A DNA stretch of 64,000 nt. Source: Hungatella_A sp034142505 (GTDB taxonomy: Bacteria > Bacillota > Clostridia > Lachnospirales > Lachnospiraceae). Under the pieces are notes generated by a model. The model saw only the letters and a program-made list of their open reading frames with translations, was not told where the DNA came from and ran no database searches. Shown here in pieces: positions 42,601-50,453 of this stretch. The position numbers were made by a program, and so were the translations under genes. How positions within the stretch are numbered: the stretch's first letter is position 1; each line of letters opens with the position of its first letter. The stretch covers positions 1 through 64,000 of the forward strand of contig JAWZDV010000016.1 in the NCBI GenBank assembly GCA_034142505.1. Reading direction: 5' to 3'.

Positions 42601-42606
42601 CTCTAA

Positions 42607-43239
42607 TCACAAAAACGTATCCTTCATCAACTCAATATCAAAAATCAAAATCCTCTGCGCCTCCGCCAAATCTTTCCTCTCCAGCGCCTCAATGATTTTT
42701 GAATGGCTGCGGTCCATCGGTTTTTCTTCTTTCCAGATATTGGAGAAATACTGGTTGGCGTAGCGGTTGCCGACGGTTAAGGCATTTTTGATGGAGGTCC
42801 TAAAATAGCGGTTTGGGCAGAGTTCACCAAGTTCCCAATGGAAACTTTCGTTTTTCTCCCAGGCTAAATGGGCATCCTCTTTTGATATGACGGCCTCCTG
42901 GACCACCGCATCTAACTGCCGCAGTCTCTCGATGTCTGAGGAACCGATATAATCGAAGCTTAGGCGAAGGGCTTCCACCTCCATCACTTTCCGGTATTCA
43001 ATGATCTCCTGAATCTCATTCTGGGTAACAGGAATCAGACGGTAACCATATCTGGGGAGATTTTCCAAGATGCCTTCGCTGCAGAGTCTGACCAGAGCTT
43101 CTCTTACCGGCGTTTTGCTGACAGCAAACTGCTCTGACAGCACCTTCTCATTGATGATCGAATCCATACTGAATTTGCCATCCAGAATCTCCTGTAAAAT
43201 GCTTTTGTATACCTGATCTTTTAACGCAACCTTCTGCAT
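42607..43239 (-). CDS. GntR-family regulator with FCD domain
   Basis: A 210-residue regulator. The N-terminal winged helix (LKDQVYKSILQEILDGKF, then LSEQFAVSKTPVREALVRL) is followed by an FCD ligand domain of all-helical type with metal-site histidines (including one in NESFHWELGELCPN). It lies 142 bp after DhaL at the end of the DhaK/DhaL operon on the same strand and most likely controls it. The three phased TATATCA repeats at the operon promoter are candidate binding sites. A decayed relative of this gene lies at 31161-31365, across the CRISPR-cas locus. Confidence 0.9.
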   Translation of the reverse strand: MQKVALKDQVYKSILQEILDGKFSMDSIINEKVLSEQFAVSKTPVREALVRLCSEGILENLPRYGYRLIPVTQNEIQEIIEYRKVMEVEALRLSFDYIGSSDIERLRQLDAVVQEAVISKEDAHLAWEKNESFHWELGELCPNRYFRTSIKNALTVGNRYANQYFSNIWKEEKPMDRSHSKIIEALERKDLAEAQRILIFDIELMKDTFL

Positions 43240-43381
43240 AGTAGTAATACCCTCACCTTATCTTATTAGCCGCAACACTCCGTCCGCCATATTACGTAAA
43301 TTATACCATAGTCACTAAACTCGAAAACACCTCGCCAAGTGTTCACATTATACCACAATTTTCTTCATATTAAAACTTATT

Positions 43382-44002
43382 TTACGATTTTACAGAATCT
43401 GCGATCCCCTCAAAGATCAGTTTCCCCACCACGGACCCGCCGTCTAAAACGCCTATACTCTTCTCCGCATAGTAAGCAGCCCTTCCGTGAACCGATTTCA
43501 TCTCTTTTGTGCTCTCAGACCCCCGGCCGGCCGCTGCCGCGGCGGCCTCACAGGCCACGGCCAGGTCTTCCCCGCCGCGTCTGCGAAGTTCCTCCACCGC
43601 CGGCGCCAACGCATCCAGAATCGTCTTTTCTCCAACCCTGGAGCCGGCCTTTGCCATTATATTGTCCACACCCGCCTGCAGAGCCTCCGTCATATCTTCC
43701 TGGGTAAATGTTGTCTTCCCTTTCAGGTATTTTGCCATCCCCATCATCCCGAATGAGAGAATCGTACCCAGGGAAGACGGTGCCGCCTCGTTGAAGGTTT
43801 TCGCCCCCATCAGAAACACCCTGCCTAAATCGGTCTCATCCACAGTTTCCAGAAATTCACACAGCGCGCCAAAACCTCCGCACATGGAAAGTCCCAGGTC
43901 CCCGTCTCCATTCTGCTGGTCCAGCAGAATCAAATAATCCTTCTGCTCCGTCATCTTTTCAGAAACCGCCAATACTGCCGCTTTGATATTCTGTATATCC
44001 AT
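43382..44002 (-). CDS. dhaL: DhaL-type kinase subunit (ATP-binding domain)
   Basis: A 206-residue all-helical DhaL domain protein that binds the nucleotide-metal complex. The metal-binding acidic motif is NGDGDLGLSM (Asp33, Asp35). GGFGALCEF and SSLGTILSFGMMGMAKYLKG follow. It pairs with DhaK from the next gene upstream. No DhaM was found, so it is more likely an ATP-dependent than a PTS-dependent kinase. Start at 44002 follows a GAGGGGAAGCAGG stretch; the longer frame is an artefact. The true substrate may be dihydroxyacetone or another small ketose. Confidence 0.88.
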   Translation of the reverse strand: MDIQNIKAAVLAVSEKMTEQKDYLILLDQQNGDGDLGLSMCGGFGALCEFLETVDETDLGRVFLMGAKTFNEAAPSSLGTILSFGMMGMAKYLKGKTTFTQEDMTEALQAGVDNIMAKAGSRVGEKTILDALAPAVEELRRRGGEDLAVACEAAAAAAGRGSESTKEMKSVHGRAAYYAEKSIGVLDGGSVVGKLIFEGIADSVKS

Positions 44003-44018
44003 CCTGCTTCCCCTCTCT

Positions 44019-45047
44019 CTAATGTGACTGCACGTCCGGCTGCTTATTCGCATTTGTATAAAACGGCGTGGACGCAGGCGCCCGCAGAAGCCTCTTAAGC
44101 TCCTCATCCAGCTTAAACACTGTCACCGATAGTCCTGCCATCTCCATGGAGGTAGCGAATTCTCCAATATGCGGCATGAAGACGGATACCCCCATCTCAT
44201 CAAGCCTTTGATGCACTGACCGGTAAATAATCATCTGTTCCTCCAGCGGTGTCGATCCCAGGCCGTTAATCATAACGGAGACTTCGTCCCCATGTTTTAA
44301 CGGCAGATCCGCCAGAAGTTTATCCAGAATCACAGTCCCAATCTCATCAGCCGTCATCATCTTGCAGACCTCGATCCCCTTCTCTCCGTGAATCCCCATT
44401 CCAATCTCCAGCTCGTCCGCCCCGATCGTAAAGGTAGGCACCCCGACCTCAGGAACGATACAGGGTGATAAGGCGACCCCCATACTGCGGATATTACTTA
44501 ATGCTTTCCAGGCAGCCCCGGCTACTTCATCCAAATTCCTTCCCTCATCGGCGGCCGCTCCCGCAATCTTGTAGGCGTAGATCAGTCCCGCGACTCCACG
44601 TCTCTTCTGCGCGGTTTCCGCCGGGGAAGATGCCACATCGTCGGCCGCTGTGACAATTCTCGTCTCGATATCATCAAATTCCGCCTCATCACAGGCCATT
44701 TTAAAATTCATATTGTCTCCGCCGTAATTTCCGTACAGACACAGCACACCACCGCCATGATTGCAGGCTCTGATCAAATCTGCCATCTTGCCGGATGACG
44801 GGGAGGCAAACACATTGCCTACGGCACAGCCATCTACCATGCCCTCCCCCACATAGCCCAGAAACAGCGGCAGATGCCCGCTCCCTCCGCCGGTCACAAT
44901 CCCCACCTTGCCGTCTCCCCGCGGTTTCTTCGTCATCACCATACGAAAATCTCCATTCAGCAGAGTCAGCCGGTCGCCGTAGGCGGCGATAATCCCCTCC
45001 ACGGTTTCCTGCACAAAGTCTGCCGGCGCATTGATTATTTTCTTCAT
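44019..45047 (-). CDS. dhaK: DhaK-type kinase subunit (substrate-binding domain)
   Basis: A 342-residue DhaK domain protein. The substrate is held covalently as a hemiaminal by a His, here His220 in GMGIHGEKG. The other active-site residues include His58 in VTGGGSGHLP and Asp111 in NYGGDNMNF. In the family these enzymes phosphorylate dihydroxyacetone, and paralogues act on erythrulose and related C4 ketoses. With a ribose-type importer and a hydrolase in the same operon, a non-glycerol substrate is likely. Start at 45047 follows GGAGGGAAT. It begins 1 bp after the hydrolase stop. Confidence 0.9.
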   Translation of the reverse strand: MKKIINAPADFVQETVEGIIAAYGDRLTLLNGDFRMVMTKKPRGDGKVGIVTGGGSGHLPLFLGYVGEGMVDGCAVGNVFASPSSGKMADLIRACNHGGGVLCLYGNYGGDNMNFKMACDEAEFDDIETRIVTAADDVASSPAETAQKRRGVAGLIYAYKIAGAAADEGRNLDEVAGAAWKALSNIRSMGVALSPCIVPEVGVPTFTIGADELEIGMGIHGEKGIEVCKMMTADEIGTVILDKLLADLPLKHGDEVSVMINGLGSTPLEEQMIIYRSVHQRLDEMGVSVFMPHIGEFATSMEMAGLSVTVFKLDEELKRLLRAPASTPFYTNANKQPDVQSH

Positions 45048-45048
45048 A

Positions 45049-45912
45049 TTAACATTCCCTCCGATCTTCACAGTCACCTGTCCATAACCCATGCCTGCGC
45101 AAAAAGTCCTCTACAATCCGGTTGAAATCCTCCGGAAACTCATAAAACATCATATGGTTTCCAAGCGTCACCACCTCACTGTGCGGATAATCCCTGGGAA
45201 TACACAAAAGCCCTTCCTCTTTCCGGTAATCCGCCACAAAGAACAGACACGGCAGTTTCTCATCCACCGCCTTCATCACGGCTCTCTTGTCCGTCAAATG
45301 CCCGTCCACAATCAACTGGTCCCCCACTTCCAGAGGCAGCCGAAGACAGGAATTCAGCACCTTGTCCCGCTCTGCCTTTTCCTCCGGCGGATGGATGAAG
45401 AAGATTCCGTCAATAAAGTTCCTGACCACAAACTCCCGAAATCCCTCCTCCGACTGAAAATACCGGAAATGGAATTCCCGCAGCATATCCAGATCCCCTG
45501 CCCGAAACTCCTTCGGGTCCTCCAAGACCGCGCACACCGGATTGTCCAGCGTGAGATACGCGTCCACCCGCTCCATCCCAAACTGCTCCAGATAATTGAG
45601 CGCCGCGTAAGCCCCAAAGCTCCAGCCCGCCAAAATGATATGGGAGAGCCCAAGCGTCTCAATCAGCTTCCCGATATCACGCCCCTGCTGCGCATATGTA
45701 TTTCCCCTCATAGAATACGAGGACTTTCCATGATTGCGCGGGTCCACCGCGATCACCCGAAACCACTGTTTGAAATACTCAATCTGATGCTCAAACCCCT
45801 GGGCGCTGCCCCCAAATCCTGTCACAAACAGCATCGGCCGCCCGTTCCCCTCATCAATGTAATGCAGTCTCACATCCGGTTCCACATAGCAATAATGCTC
45901 TGCATACTCCAT
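45049..45912 (-). CDS. Alpha/beta-hydrolase
   Basis: A 287-residue alpha/beta-hydrolase fold protein. Nucleophile Ser98 in the elbow AGWSFGAY, oxyanion HGF-like TGFGGSAQGF near residue 31, a strand-5/6 region with DPRNHGKSS, and a catalytic His in LGNHMMFYEFPEDF near the C terminus. It has no signal peptide. Its place between the RbsC-like permease and DhaK suggests it opens an ester or lactone of the imported compound before phosphorylation; the substrate is unknown. Start at 45912 follows AAAGGAG. Confidence 0.85.
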   Translation of the reverse strand: MEYAEHYCYVEPDVRLHYIDEGNGRPMLFVTGFGGSAQGFEHQIEYFKQWFRVIAVDPRNHGKSSYSMRGNTYAQQGRDIGKLIETLGLSHIILAGWSFGAYAALNYLEQFGMERVDAYLTLDNPVCAVLEDPKEFRAGDLDMLREFHFRYFQSEEGFREFVVRNFIDGIFFIHPPEEKAERDKVLNSCLRLPLEVGDQLIVDGHLTDKRAVMKAVDEKLPCLFFVADYRKEEGLLCIPRDYPHSEVVTLGNHMMFYEFPEDFNRIVEDFLRRHGLWTGDCEDRREC

Positions 45913-45996
45913 ACGAATTCCTTCTCCTTTCGCATTGCCCCCACACGCCAATCCGCTCCTGCCGGTTTCCTTCCAGAATCCCCCATTCCGGCCGTC

Positions 45997-46959
45997 TTAT
46001 GCTTCCTGTGAAGACCCCTTATTTTTCGAAATACAGTCAAACGCCACCGCAGCGATCAAAACCACGCCCTTAATCACCTCCTGCACATGCTGGTTCACAT
46101 TGATCAAAACAAGACCGTTATTCAACACGCCGATAATCGCCACCCCCATGACCGCGTTGAAAATCTTCCCCGATCCTCCGTTAATACTGACGCCGCCCAG
46201 CACCAGCGCAGTCAGCACATCCATCTCAAATCCCATTCCCGTATTGGCCTGTCCGGACATCAGCCGCGAGAGGAAAATCACCCCGGATACGCCCGCAAAC
46301 AACCCTCCCAGCATATACACGATCCGCCGAATGCGGTTTACCCGGATGCCGGAGAGTCTGGCTACGTCATCATTTCCCCCAATAGCGTAAATATAACGGC
46401 CAAAATACGTCTTATTCAGTACAAACCACCCGACTGCCAGAATCACCACCATCAGTACCACGGGAACCGGAAGAAAGCCAATATAACCCTGCCCGATAAA
46501 CCGGAAGCTGTCCGGAAACCCGGCGATAGAATGGCTGTTGGTGATGATATAGGAAATGCCGTACAGCCCGCCCTGCATCGCCAGTGTGACAATCAACGGC
46601 GGCATTTTCGCCCTGGTCACCAGCACTCCGTTTACATACCCGATCACTGCCGAAACAATCAGACTTGCCAGAATTGCCACCGCCGGAGACACCCCCGCGT
46701 TCATCATCAGCCACGCGCATACTACATTTACAAATGATACAACCGCCCCCTCCGATAAGTCAATCCCTCCCTGGATAATCACGAACATACCGCCCACCGA
46801 AGCGATTCCGATCATGGACATCTGCCGCATCACATTCATGATATTCCTCAGCGTGAAAAATACGGGATTTAATATCGTAAATAAGATACATAAGGCCAGC
46901 AATACCAGCGTAATGCCATACTGTTTCAAAATCTTTTTTCTGTCTATTTTCGCACTCAT
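45997..46959 (-). CDS. Ribose-type ABC transporter permease
   Basis: A 320-residue CUT2-family permease with eight to ten membrane spans. RbsC-type signatures are IQGGIDLSEGAVVSFVNV, the VNGVLVTRAKMPPLIVTLA block and AIGGNDDVARLSGI. It transports a monosaccharide or similar small compound with the RbsA- and RbsB-like partners. Start ATG overlaps the ATPase stop (TGATG). Substrate is not ribose by necessity; family members carry many polyols and aldoses. Confidence 0.9.
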   Translation of the reverse strand: MSAKIDRKKILKQYGITLVLLALCILFTILNPVFFTLRNIMNVMRQMSMIGIASVGGMFVIIQGGIDLSEGAVVSFVNVVCAWLMMNAGVSPAVAILASLIVSAVIGYVNGVLVTRAKMPPLIVTLAMQGGLYGISYIITNSHSIAGFPDSFRFIGQGYIGFLPVPVVLMVVILAVGWFVLNKTYFGRYIYAIGGNDDVARLSGIRVNRIRRIVYMLGGLFAGVSGVIFLSRLMSGQANTGMGFEMDVLTALVLGGVSINGGSGKIFNAVMGVAIIGVLNNGLVLINVNQHVQEVIKGVVLIAAVAFDCISKNKGSSQEA

Positions 46960-48476
46960 CAGCGAACCTCCTTCACCTTGGCACCGGACGCATATTTCAA
47001 TATGGTCTCCTGGTTAAATTCCGACTTTTCCAGTTCCCCCGCCTGCCGGCCCTCACTCAGCACAATGATACGGTCGGACATGTTGATTAACTCCTCCATC
47101 TCGGAAGAAATCATGATCAGGGTTTTCCCAGCTTCAATCATCTCGTGCATCAGGAGATAAATCTCATATTTTGCACCGACATCCACACCTCTCGTCGGCT
47201 CATCCAGAATGATCAGTTCCGGCTCCGTCGCCATCCATTTTGCCAATACAATCTTCTGCTGGTTGCCGCCGCTTAGGGTATCCGCATCAAACTCCAGGCT
47301 GGCTGCCTTTAGTTTCAGGGATTTTGCATAGTTTTTGGCCGTGTCTTGTTCCGTCCGGTTATTGATGACCAGCCCTTTAGACATCCTCTTAAGTGATGCC
47401 AGGGAAATGTTTTTCTCAATACTCATGTTCAGAATCAGCCCCTGAGCCTTCCGGTCCTCCGGGACCAGGGCGATACCATGCTCAATAGCTTCCGTGGGAG
47501 AGTGAAACTGCACCTCTCGCCCATGAATCCGAATCACCCCGGCCTCTTTTTTGACAACGCCGAACAGCATCTGCGCCAGTTCCGTGCGCCCCGCTCCCAC
47601 CAGGCCGCCAAGTCCCAGAATCTCCCCCTTTTTCACCTGGAAGGAAATGTCCTTTAACCCATTGCCCGTCAAGTGGTCCACCTCCAGCACCACCTCCGGT
47701 TCCCGTTCCTGATCCGGCAAAAGCCGTCTTGTCGGATAAACTTCCGTCATCTCCCGCCCAACCATCAGGCTGATCAGCATATCCTTGTTAGTATCTTTCA
47801 CATCCAGAGTCTGTATCTTGCATCCGTCCCGAAGCACCGTCACCCGGTCCGCGATCTGGAAAATCTCATCCAGACGGTGGGAGATATAAATGACGGTAGT
47901 CCCCATCTCCTTCATCTTGAGCACCGTCTTAAACAGTTTCTGCACCTCGCTGTCCGTCAGCGCCGCCGACGGTTCATCCAGAATCAGTATTCTGGCGTCA
48001 AGACTCAGAGCCTTTGCGATTTCCACCAGCTGCTGGTAGCCGGGACTTAACTCTTTGATTAAGGCCGAAGCCGGAATATTCATCTCCAGACGGTCCAGCA
48101 GTTCCTGGGCTTTCTTCTCCATCACACTCTGGCGGTACATGTGCTTTCCGCCGATTCTCTGGCCTAAGTAGACATTTTCCGCTACGGACAGTTCGTTCAC
48201 CAGATTCAACTCCTGATAGACCACCGCGATGCCATTCTGCTCCGACAACTGGGGCGTCATATAGGGTAATTCCTGCCCGTTAGTCACAATCGTACCGGAA
48301 GTCGGCCGTATGGCGCCGGTACAGATCTTGATCAGTGTCGACTTCCCGGCGCCGTTTTCTCCCAGCAGGGCATGGATCTCGCCTTTACGAAAGGTGATGC
48401 TCATCTCGTCAAGAGCCAGGACACCGGGATACTGTTTTACGATATGTTTCAGTTCAAGCGCTGTATTATTATCCAT
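46959..48476 (-). CDS. Ribose-type ABC transporter ATP-binding protein
   Basis: A 505-residue protein with two fused ABC ATPase domains, as in RbsA. Domain 1 has Walker A GENGAGKSTLIK, signature SPGYQQLVEIAKAL and Walker B ILILDEPSAALT. Domain 2 has a weaker P-loop (GGLVGAGRTELAQ) but a good signature LSGGNQQKIVLAKW and DEPTRGVDVG. It energises the RbsC-like permease. ATG at 48476 is preferred to a GTG two codons earlier. A hairpin lies in the gap after the binding-protein gene. Confidence 0.92.
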   Translation of the reverse strand: MDNNTALELKHIVKQYPGVLALDEMSITFRKGEIHALLGENGAGKSTLIKICTGAIRPTSGTIVTNGQELPYMTPQLSEQNGIAVVYQELNLVNELSVAENVYLGQRIGGKHMYRQSVMEKKAQELLDRLEMNIPASALIKELSPGYQQLVEIAKALSLDARILILDEPSAALTDSEVQKLFKTVLKMKEMGTTVIYISHRLDEIFQIADRVTVLRDGCKIQTLDVKDTNKDMLISLMVGREMTEVYPTRRLLPDQEREPEVVLEVDHLTGNGLKDISFQVKKGEILGLGGLVGAGRTELAQMLFGVVKKEAGVIRIHGREVQFHSPTEAIEHGIALVPEDRKAQGLILNMSIEKNISLASLKRMSKGLVINNRTEQDTAKNYAKSLKLKAASLEFDADTLSGGNQQKIVLAKWMATEPELIILDEPTRGVDVGAKYEIYLLMHEMIEAGKTLIMISSEMEELINMSDRIIVLSEGRQAGELEKSEFNQETILKYASGAKVKEVR

Positions 48477-48500
48477 CTGCACTCATCCTTTCAGATAGGA

Positions 48501-48546
48501 AACATGCAGGAAGAACTTACGGACTGGCCGCGCCGCCCTGCATGTT
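48501..48546 (-). promoter_or_regulatory. Intercistronic hairpin between binding protein and ATPase genes
   Basis: A 10-bp stem, AACATGCAGG (48501-48510) with CCTGCATGTT (48537-48546), and a GC-rich loop. No T-run, so mRNA stabilisation or processing is more likely than termination. Confidence 0.5.
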
Positions 48547-48564
48547 CACACAATCATGTTCTGA

Positions 48565-49671
48565 TTATCTGGCAGACTGAACCTTGTAGCCCAGTGCATC
48601 CGCCTGCTCCAACACATTATCCTTATTCACTTCGATCTCCGGGAAATTGATAACCTTGTCATACTCCTCGCCGTTTAACATCTTGACCAACGTCTCCACC
48701 ACCGCTTTGGCCATGTAATCGCCGCCGCCCATGCTTAAACCGCCCCGGATTAAATCATCATTGTAAATGGCATCCGCCACCCCGTCGTCACAGTCCGTGC
48801 AGAAAATACCGAAATCATCGGAAGCCAATCCCATGCCTTTTGCCGCCTCCCGGGCCGCCAGCGCTCCGCCTGCACAGTAAGAAATCACCATGTTGGCATC
48901 CGGATTGGCAGTGAAGGCATTTTCCATCATCGGAAGGAACTCCTCCTCATTGGAGCCGTAAACAGTGGCTACCACCTCCGCGTTAGGCGCAAATTCCTTG
49001 AGACCGTTGTAAATACCTTCGGTCCGCTCCATCATCAGCGGAATGGTCTGGTTGCCGGCCACGATCACCTTGCACTTTCCATCCGGATATTTCTCGTTAA
49101 TCCATCTCGATGCCATCTCCGCCGTATGATACCCAAATACCTGTTTTTCCTCCAGCATAGCTGCTGAGTAATTGTCAAATTCATAGCCCTGGGAGAACAC
49201 GATGACCCCCTCATCGGTTACCTTCTTGGCTTCCTGCCCCATGGACTCATTGTCCGCCGCACTGACAACAATCACATCATAACCATCGGTTACAAAATTT
49301 TCCATCTGGGATATCTGCTCGGCCGCGTTGCCCTCGGGGCTGACGATATTCACATACATTCCCTCTGCCTCGCCGTATTTCTTAACTGCCTGGGCGTAAT
49401 CATCCCACACCGGCACAGTGAGATCCGTGATAGTCAAGCCAACCTTCCATTTGGCATTCTCCTTTGTCACCGCTCCGCTTCCTGCCTCGCTGCCGGCTGC
49501 CTTGGTGTCATCCGCTGCCGCGTCATTTGAAGCCTCTGCCGTCTTCTCCTTCGCTGCCGCGGCTGTTCCCGTCGTTGTCCCCTGACCGCTGCCGCCATTA
49601 CTGCAGCCCGCTAACATCATAGTACTCCCCAATACCACAGATAAACCTATCATTAAAAATCTCTTCTTCAT
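48565..49671 (-). CDS. Ribose-type ABC transporter substrate-binding lipoprotein
   Basis: A 368-residue lipoprotein. Signal peptide with lipobox MLAGC (Cys23), then a long Ala/Gly/Thr/Asp-rich linker to about residue 75, then a type I periplasmic-binding fold (VGLTITDLTVPVWDDYAQAV, VVSAADNESMGQEAKK). It binds a small sugar-like ligand for the RbsA/RbsC-like transporter. Follows the thiazoline-hydrolase-like gene by 44 bp on the same strand. Confidence 0.9.
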   Translation of the reverse strand: MKKRFLMIGLSVVLGSTMMLAGCSNGGSGQGTTTGTAAAAKEKTAEASNDAAADDTKAAGSEAGSGAVTKENAKWKVGLTITDLTVPVWDDYAQAVKKYGEAEGMYVNIVSPEGNAAEQISQMENFVTDGYDVIVVSAADNESMGQEAKKVTDEGVIVFSQGYEFDNYSAAMLEEKQVFGYHTAEMASRWINEKYPDGKCKVIVAGNQTIPLMMERTEGIYNGLKEFAPNAEVVATVYGSNEEEFLPMMENAFTANPDANMVISYCAGGALAAREAAKGMGLASDDFGIFCTDCDDGVADAIYNDDLIRGGLSMGGGDYMAKAVVETLVKMLNGEEYDKVINFPEIEVNKDNVLEQADALGYKVQSAR

Positions 49672-49715
49672 ATTACCAGACCTCCTCCTAGTCTTTGAAC
49701 CCCCGTTTAATCACA

Positions 49716-50216
49716 TTACTTATGAAAATGCAGTTTACATGTCTCACATCCCTTTGCGATAGTGTCCGTCAATTCCAATGTCATCCCCATAGCCTCGGCG
49801 ATGCCGCGGTCCCCATCCATGGCGACGTCACATAACAGCGCACAGGTCTCATCGTCAAAGCCAAGCTTCTTCCATGCATTTACCAATGCGCAGTAATGGA
49901 ATTCCACCGTTACGTTGTCCTTGTCGGAACAGATTTGATCCATGCCAAAGGTCTGAGGCCCTACACTGTCCTCCGTGCCCAAAAATACCTTGCAGAACTC
50001 GCATCCGTCCTCCGGGTCCGCGCACTGGGCCCTGAACCCCTCCCCATGGATTATGCCGGTCCGCTTAATCGCTCGTCTGATGATGCCCTCCGCATCCAGA
50101 CCTTCTTTTTTCATCTCATCGTAAATTAACCCCATCCAGGTTGCACGATGTTCAATTTGGTTGCGGTTTACCGCAACTGTCTCCATTACCGGATTTTCAT
50201 TGTTCCTGATCGCCAT
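49716..50216 (-). CDS. L-2-amino-thiazoline-4-carboxylate hydrolase-like protein
   Basis: A 166-residue protein resembling the ATC hydrolase family (L-2-amino-delta2-thiazoline-4-carboxylate hydrolase, a ring-opening step on the way to L-cysteine in pseudomonads). Conserved features are a HRATWMGLIYDEM helix, CEFCK, FHYCALVNAWKKLG and LCDVAMDGDRGIAEAMG, with a Cys/His tail CETCKLHFHK that may bind metal. It opens an operon for sugar-like uptake and phosphorylation, so the actual reaction may differ from the named one. Start follows GGAGAAG. Promoter at 50295-50323. Confidence 0.7.
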   Translation of the reverse strand: MAIRNNENPVMETVAVNRNQIEHRATWMGLIYDEMKKEGLDAEGIIRRAIKRTGIIHGEGFRAQCADPEDGCEFCKVFLGTEDSVGPQTFGMDQICSDKDNVTVEFHYCALVNAWKKLGFDDETCALLCDVAMDGDRGIAEAMGMTLELTDTIAKGCETCKLHFHK

Positions 50217-50285
50217 GTTTCTTCTCCTTCTCCCTCTTTGTTTTTACTTACTTTTTTACTCGATTACCGTCTACCATCTTATTAG

Positions 50286-50318
50286 TATATCAGTAATATA
50301 TCACTAATGTATCAATAT
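50286..50318. promoter_or_regulatory. Three 11-bp phased repeats at the operon promoter
   Basis: TATATCA at 50286, TATATCA at 50297 and TGTATCA at 50308 are spaced exactly 11 bp apart. They cover the -10 and spacer of the minus-strand promoter and are a candidate operator for the GntR protein of the operon. Confidence 0.5.
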
Positions 50319-50323
50319 TTCAA
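50295..50323 (-). promoter_or_regulatory. Promoter of the thiazoline-hydrolase/ABC/DhaKL operon
   Basis: Minus-strand -35 TTGAAA (plus 50318-50323), a 17-bp spacer, and -10 TATATT (plus 50295-50300). Confidence 0.6.
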
Positions 50324-50405
50324 TTCACACTTTTTAACAAATTTTTCTGTCAATATTTGTCTATTTTTAAAATTGCTTATCGTTTTTTATGGAAAAGCAA
50401 AAAAA

Positions 50406-50437
50406 GAGCGAGTCCGCTTTCCCTTGCGAATTCGCTC
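50406..50437 (-). terminator. Terminator after the MATE gene
   Basis: Stem GAGCGAGTCCGC with GCGAATTCGCTC (one mismatch, one wobble), then a T-rich run TTTTTTGC on the minus strand. Confidence 0.75.
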
Positions 50438-50453
50438 CTCTTATCAATTCTAC

